From Hyperoodon ampullatus (Eukaryota; Chordata; Mammalia; Artiodactyla; Ziphiidae), in the NCBI GenBank assembly GCA_949752795.1, contig OX457061.1, positions 125,622,530 through 125,686,529 of the forward strand: a stretch of 64,000 nt of DNA, in the 5' to 3' direction. Of the stretch, positions 61,564-64,000 are shown piece by piece (positions within the stretch are counted from its first letter, which is position 1; every line of letters starts with the position of its first letter). The position numbers and the translations under genes are program-made. The notes beneath the pieces are model-generated. The model was not told where the DNA came from and ran no database searches. It saw only the letters and a program-made list of their open reading frames with translations.

Positions 61564-61700
61564 GGTTAAGTTTATGTTACATGAAATATCACAGTTAAAA
61601 AGAAAAGTAACCCCAAAACTTAACCTCAATAAAACAATGTATATATTTATTAGCAGACATTCATGACTATAAATATTAAGAGTTGTAATGCCAAACTTAC

Positions 61701-61876
61701 CAACTGCTGTGTCACCATCTAACAAGTTATCATCTTCAGAAGTCTGAAAGTCCATAATCACACCTGCTCCATCTAAAAGCTCCTCATCACTACTTGCACT
61801 GGTTATACTGTTGTAGCTGTTTCTATAGTAGCCTCTATGAAACAGCTGCTCAGACTCCATTTAGCTGTCTGGTTAT
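61701..61876 (-). CDS. CLCN3: CLCN3 exon 1a: start of long isoform (residues 1-54)
   Basis: This exon carries 16 nt of 5' UTR and codons 1-53 plus the first base of Gly54. The ATG is at 61860-61858. It is preceded directly by an in-frame TAA (61863-61861), so no longer amino terminus can be read from this exon. The acceptor is a pyrimidine-rich tract ending in CAG before 61876; the donor is GTAAGT at 61700. The encoded segment is cytosolic. It is rich in Tyr and Ser at the start (YYRNSYNS), and contains an acidic dileucine signal, [10 protein letters not shown], at residues 41-50, the type bound by clathrin adaptors. Position -3 of the start is T, a weak Kozak context, with G at +4. The 5' UTR must continue in an upstream exon outside the window, since the AG acceptor marks this as an internal exon. 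Confidence 0.97.
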
Positions 61877-62191
61877 CTGAAAAAACAAAGGGGGAAAAAT
61901 GGCTTTAACATTTTCCCAACATATAATAAAAATTATCTACTTTAATAAGTCGAAGGAAACTTCTGAACTCTGTATTAAAAATATATATATACTAACTTCA
62001 TTCACTGTAACAATAGCTAACTCTATTGTGTTCAGTTTTGGGGGATCATTTGATAATTCTATTCTCACCAAGAAGCTGTAAAAAGGAATGAAGAATTTCT
62101 TCAGGTGGTGGTATAAAACAATCTCCAAGATCAACTGTTAAGTTAAAAGACAAAGTACAGAGAAGGGATTATAGTACACTACAATATATGT

Positions 62192-62216
62192 GGGGGGTCC
62201 CCCCGAAAAAGGGGGG
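62192..62216. repeat. G6-T-C6-GAAAAA-G6 hairpin tract
   Basis: GGGGGG (62192-62197), T, CCCCCC (62199-62204), GAAAAA, GGGGGG (62211-62216). The C6 block can pair with either G6 block, giving two alternative hairpins. It lies about 315 nt upstream of exon 1a in the intron. Confidence 0.9.
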
Positions 62217-62446
62217 CTGTGGTAGAGGATGAAATACAGTACACAACTGGTTGTGTACGTACAGATCATCTCCGGAGGGAGTTCCAAGAAAGCTGCCCAC
62301 AGGGAAAAGGAACAGTGGCTGAAGCACCAGGTCTGAGAGGGAAACTGTATGTCCCTTTGGAATATCTTACCAGATGCAAATACTAATTTTAAAATTAGTA
62401 TTTAAACATTTTTAAAATTTCATTCTCCTTTCATCATTTTTAAATT

Positions 62447-62799
62447 TAATTAATTATTTATTTTATTTATTTATTTTTGGCTGCGTTGGGTCTTAGTTGC
62501 TGCGCACAGGCTTTCTCTAGTTGCAGCGAGCGGGGGCTACTCTTCGTTGTGGTGCACGGGCTTCTCATTGCGGTGGCTTCTCTTGTTGCGGAGCACGGGC
62601 TCTAGGCGCGCAGGCTTCAGTAGTTGTGGTGCACGGGCTCAGTAGTTGTGGCTCACGGGCTCTAGAGCGCAGGCTCAGTAGTTGTGGCGCATGGGCTTAG
62701 TGGCACTGCGGCATGTGGGATCCTCCCGGACCAGGGCTCGAACCCATGTCCCCTGCATTGGCAGGCAGATTCTTAATCACTGCGCCACCAGGGAAGTCC
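62447..62799 (-). mobile_element. CHR SINE (long type) upstream of exon 1a
   Basis: Minus-strand copy with T-rich left end and head ACCAGGGAAGTCCC at the right, flanked by imperfect CATTTTTAAATTT / CATTTTAAAATTT. Confidence 0.92.
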
Positions 62800-64000
62800 C
62801 CATTTTAAAATTTAAACCTTCAGAGCCCATGGTCAAATATCAGCCATGAAAGTATGATAATAGGTCACGATTTCTATTTTTTCCCAGCAGATAACAAATA
62901 AGCACACGTTTCACTGTTCTTACTCCATACTTTAAAAACAACGTAACTCCTAAATAGTTTGATGTTTTAAATGCATCTATCTACTTGCTCAACATCCAAA
63001 TGACAGTTCAACATTAGTGAGCTAGACACCAGCAACAGGCTTGAGAGGTTCATGTGTGGGACTTGAAAGGTGAAGCCGTAAGAGAGGTCCACCCAGTAAG
63101 CCTGGTAAAGCAAGACTTAGCTTTGTCATGATGAGTACACACAGAAAGTAAAGGATGAATGGAGTGACAAGCACTCCAATTCGAGTGCTGAATTCTAGCA
63201 CCGAACATTTGAAGGGTTTTAAGACAATCTCTTGTCCTCAGTAAATGTTCCTTCGGCACATGGAAAAACAACCTCAAAGAGCTGCAACGATTAAAAATTA
63301 TTTGTAAAGCTTTTACACTTTTTAGAAAAATAAAATACTGATAACTACTTTTAAAAGGTATACTATATAAATTACCTAACTTAAAGACCACCTGCGAGAA
63401 GGTGAAGCTTGAGAGCTCTAGTCTCAGCATCTGGCACAGTGACTGGAACGTAATATACGGATAATAGTGGTCAAAATGCCAGACTGTTTTCTCAATCAAC
63501 CAGGTGAAAAAAGAGAAATGAATTCAGTCTTCAATAAACAAAATCCTCTCTACAACAGTGTTAATCTGGTCTTGGGAGAATAACCAAAACCTAGCACCTA
63601 AGTTACAAAGAAAACATTAAGTATTTACCACTTTGCAATTTTATTAATGTTTTATGATTACCTCTACCAAAGAGAGCCTATTATACTGAGGCTTGTTAGA
63701 ATATACTAATTAAAACAAGGGTTTTATTTTAAGGTAAATGTTAAAATAGAATAGCATGAAAATAACTGTTTATGCTAAGAACTCTGCAGTATCCATAGAG
63801 GTGATCAAATTCAATATTGTGGCTCTTGAGTAAATAACTAAAAGGCTTTTAAAAGAAAATAAGGATTAATAGTTCAAGAGTCATTTTAATTTTGATGCAG
63901 CAAAGCACATATGCTAAGATTTTGTAAAGGACACAGACATTCTATTCTTCACTTCTTTACATGACGGTCACACTAGAAGCGCTAATACATGTGATAACAT

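Larger units (their letters stand above)
57330..61640 (+). mobile_element. Long L1 remnant with nested insertions, ending beside exon 1a
   Basis: L1M-type sequence can be followed from an upstream-ORF region (about 57330) to a 3' end reading GAATCGTACACTCTTAAAAT. It is broken by SINEs at 57573 and 59601, an ERVL-type LTR at 60712 and a SINE at 61300. ORF2-like phrases include CAGTGGGAATGCAAAATGGT at about 58035. The 3' end lies about 60 bp from the exon 1a donor. Confidence 0.7.
39151..61700 (-). other. CLCN3: CLCN3 intron 1a (distal part, contains promoter of exon 1b)
   Basis: In long-isoform transcripts this is part of one intron of nearly 40 kb from 61700 to 21960. It carries two nested L1 blocks, MaLR and ERVL-type LTRs, a hAT copy and several SINEs. 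Segments with nothing recognisable include 39600-40600, 41420-42900, 45480-47330, 49020-50250, 52620-54920 and 55560-57330, apart from weak repeat-like stretches (for example 56090-56540). Confidence 0.85.
2868..61876 (-). other. CLCN3: CLCN3 gene body (partial: 3' end outside window)
   Basis: Eleven exons on the minus strand translate into the ClC-3 chloride/proton exchanger when joined at GT-AG sites. Two are mutually exclusive first exons (1a at 61.8 kb, 1b at 39.1 kb); exons 2-10 are shared. The family member is set by the amino terminus ([18 protein letters not shown] for the long form, MDAASDPYLPYDGGGD for the short form), which differs from ClC-4 and ClC-5. Family knowledge: ClC-3 is a homodimeric 2Cl-/H+ antiporter of late endosomes, lysosomes and synaptic vesicles that supports acidification and chloride loading. 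The junction sum is 2149 nt of coding sequence in the long form. The C-terminal exons would lie below position 1 of the window. No frameshift or internal stop is seen in any exon, so this is the functional gene and not a retrocopy. Confidence 0.98.
61877..64000 (-). other. CLCN3: CLCN3 intron upstream of exon 1a
   Basis: Exon 1a has an acceptor, so this is intron leading to a noncoding first exon outside the window. It holds a CHR SINE (62447-62799) and the C6/G6 hairpin tract at 62192-62216. No CpG island is present, so the long-isoform promoter is not here. The 149-codon frame at 63050-63499 (-) has no recognisable features. Confidence 0.8.

Noticed and set aside
63050..63499. 149-codon minus-strand frame upstream of exon 1a, considered as an upstream exon
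   Set aside because: Exon 1a has an in-frame stop directly before its ATG, so no coding exon can precede it in frame; no family features.

Overview
This is nuclear DNA from a mammal, almost certainly a cetacean (whale or dolphin). The evidence is about twenty copies of the tRNA-derived CHR SINE family (heads such as GGGCTTCCCTGGTGGCGCAG), which is typical of cetaceans and hippopotamus. No ruminant BovB or ART-type SINE was recognised. Most of the remaining DNA is old L1, L2, MIR, MaLR/ERVL LTR and hAT remnants. A hippopotamid source cannot be excluded by eye. The window holds one recognisable gene, on the minus strand: CLCN3, the 2Cl-/H+ exchanger ClC-3 of endosomes, lysosomes and synaptic vesicles. 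Ten consecutive coding exons plus one alternative first exon were placed by reading the translation across GT-AG junctions; all phases match. They cover 716 codons plus one base of the long isoform (about 818 residues in human, from memory). The last roughly 100 residues (end of CBS1, all of CBS2), the 3' UTR and the noncoding 5'-most exon lie outside the window. Layout in the direction of transcription, from high to low coordinates: 64000-61877 is intron upstream of the first coding exon; 61876-61701 is exon 1a, starting the long isoform; 61700-39151 is a large intron packed with nested L1, LTR and SINE copies; 39150-39072 is exon 1b, an alternative first exon in a CpG-rich block with a perfect CRE, starting the short isoform; 39071-21960 is a second large intron; and 21959-2868 holds the shared exons 2-10 (membrane core, gating glutamate, proton glutamate, start of CBS1). 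Both first exons end in phase 1 with a G and join the same exon 2, so one gene makes two amino termini with different sorting signals on the same transporter core. No second protein-coding gene, functional RNA gene, CRISPR array or operon was found. The short ORFs in the rest of the window are chance frames, mostly through SINE and L1 copies. The more notable observations are the dual-promoter architecture with CRE and CLEAR-like sites, an in-frame 141-bp tandem repeat beside exon 7, a weak exon 10 splice donor, a C6/G6 double-hairpin tract, inverted SINE pairs around exons 1a and 10, a small GC-rich retroposed fragment with its own target-site duplication, and a CHR-SINE-free block over exons 3-9. 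Nothing here amounts to a new biological system.
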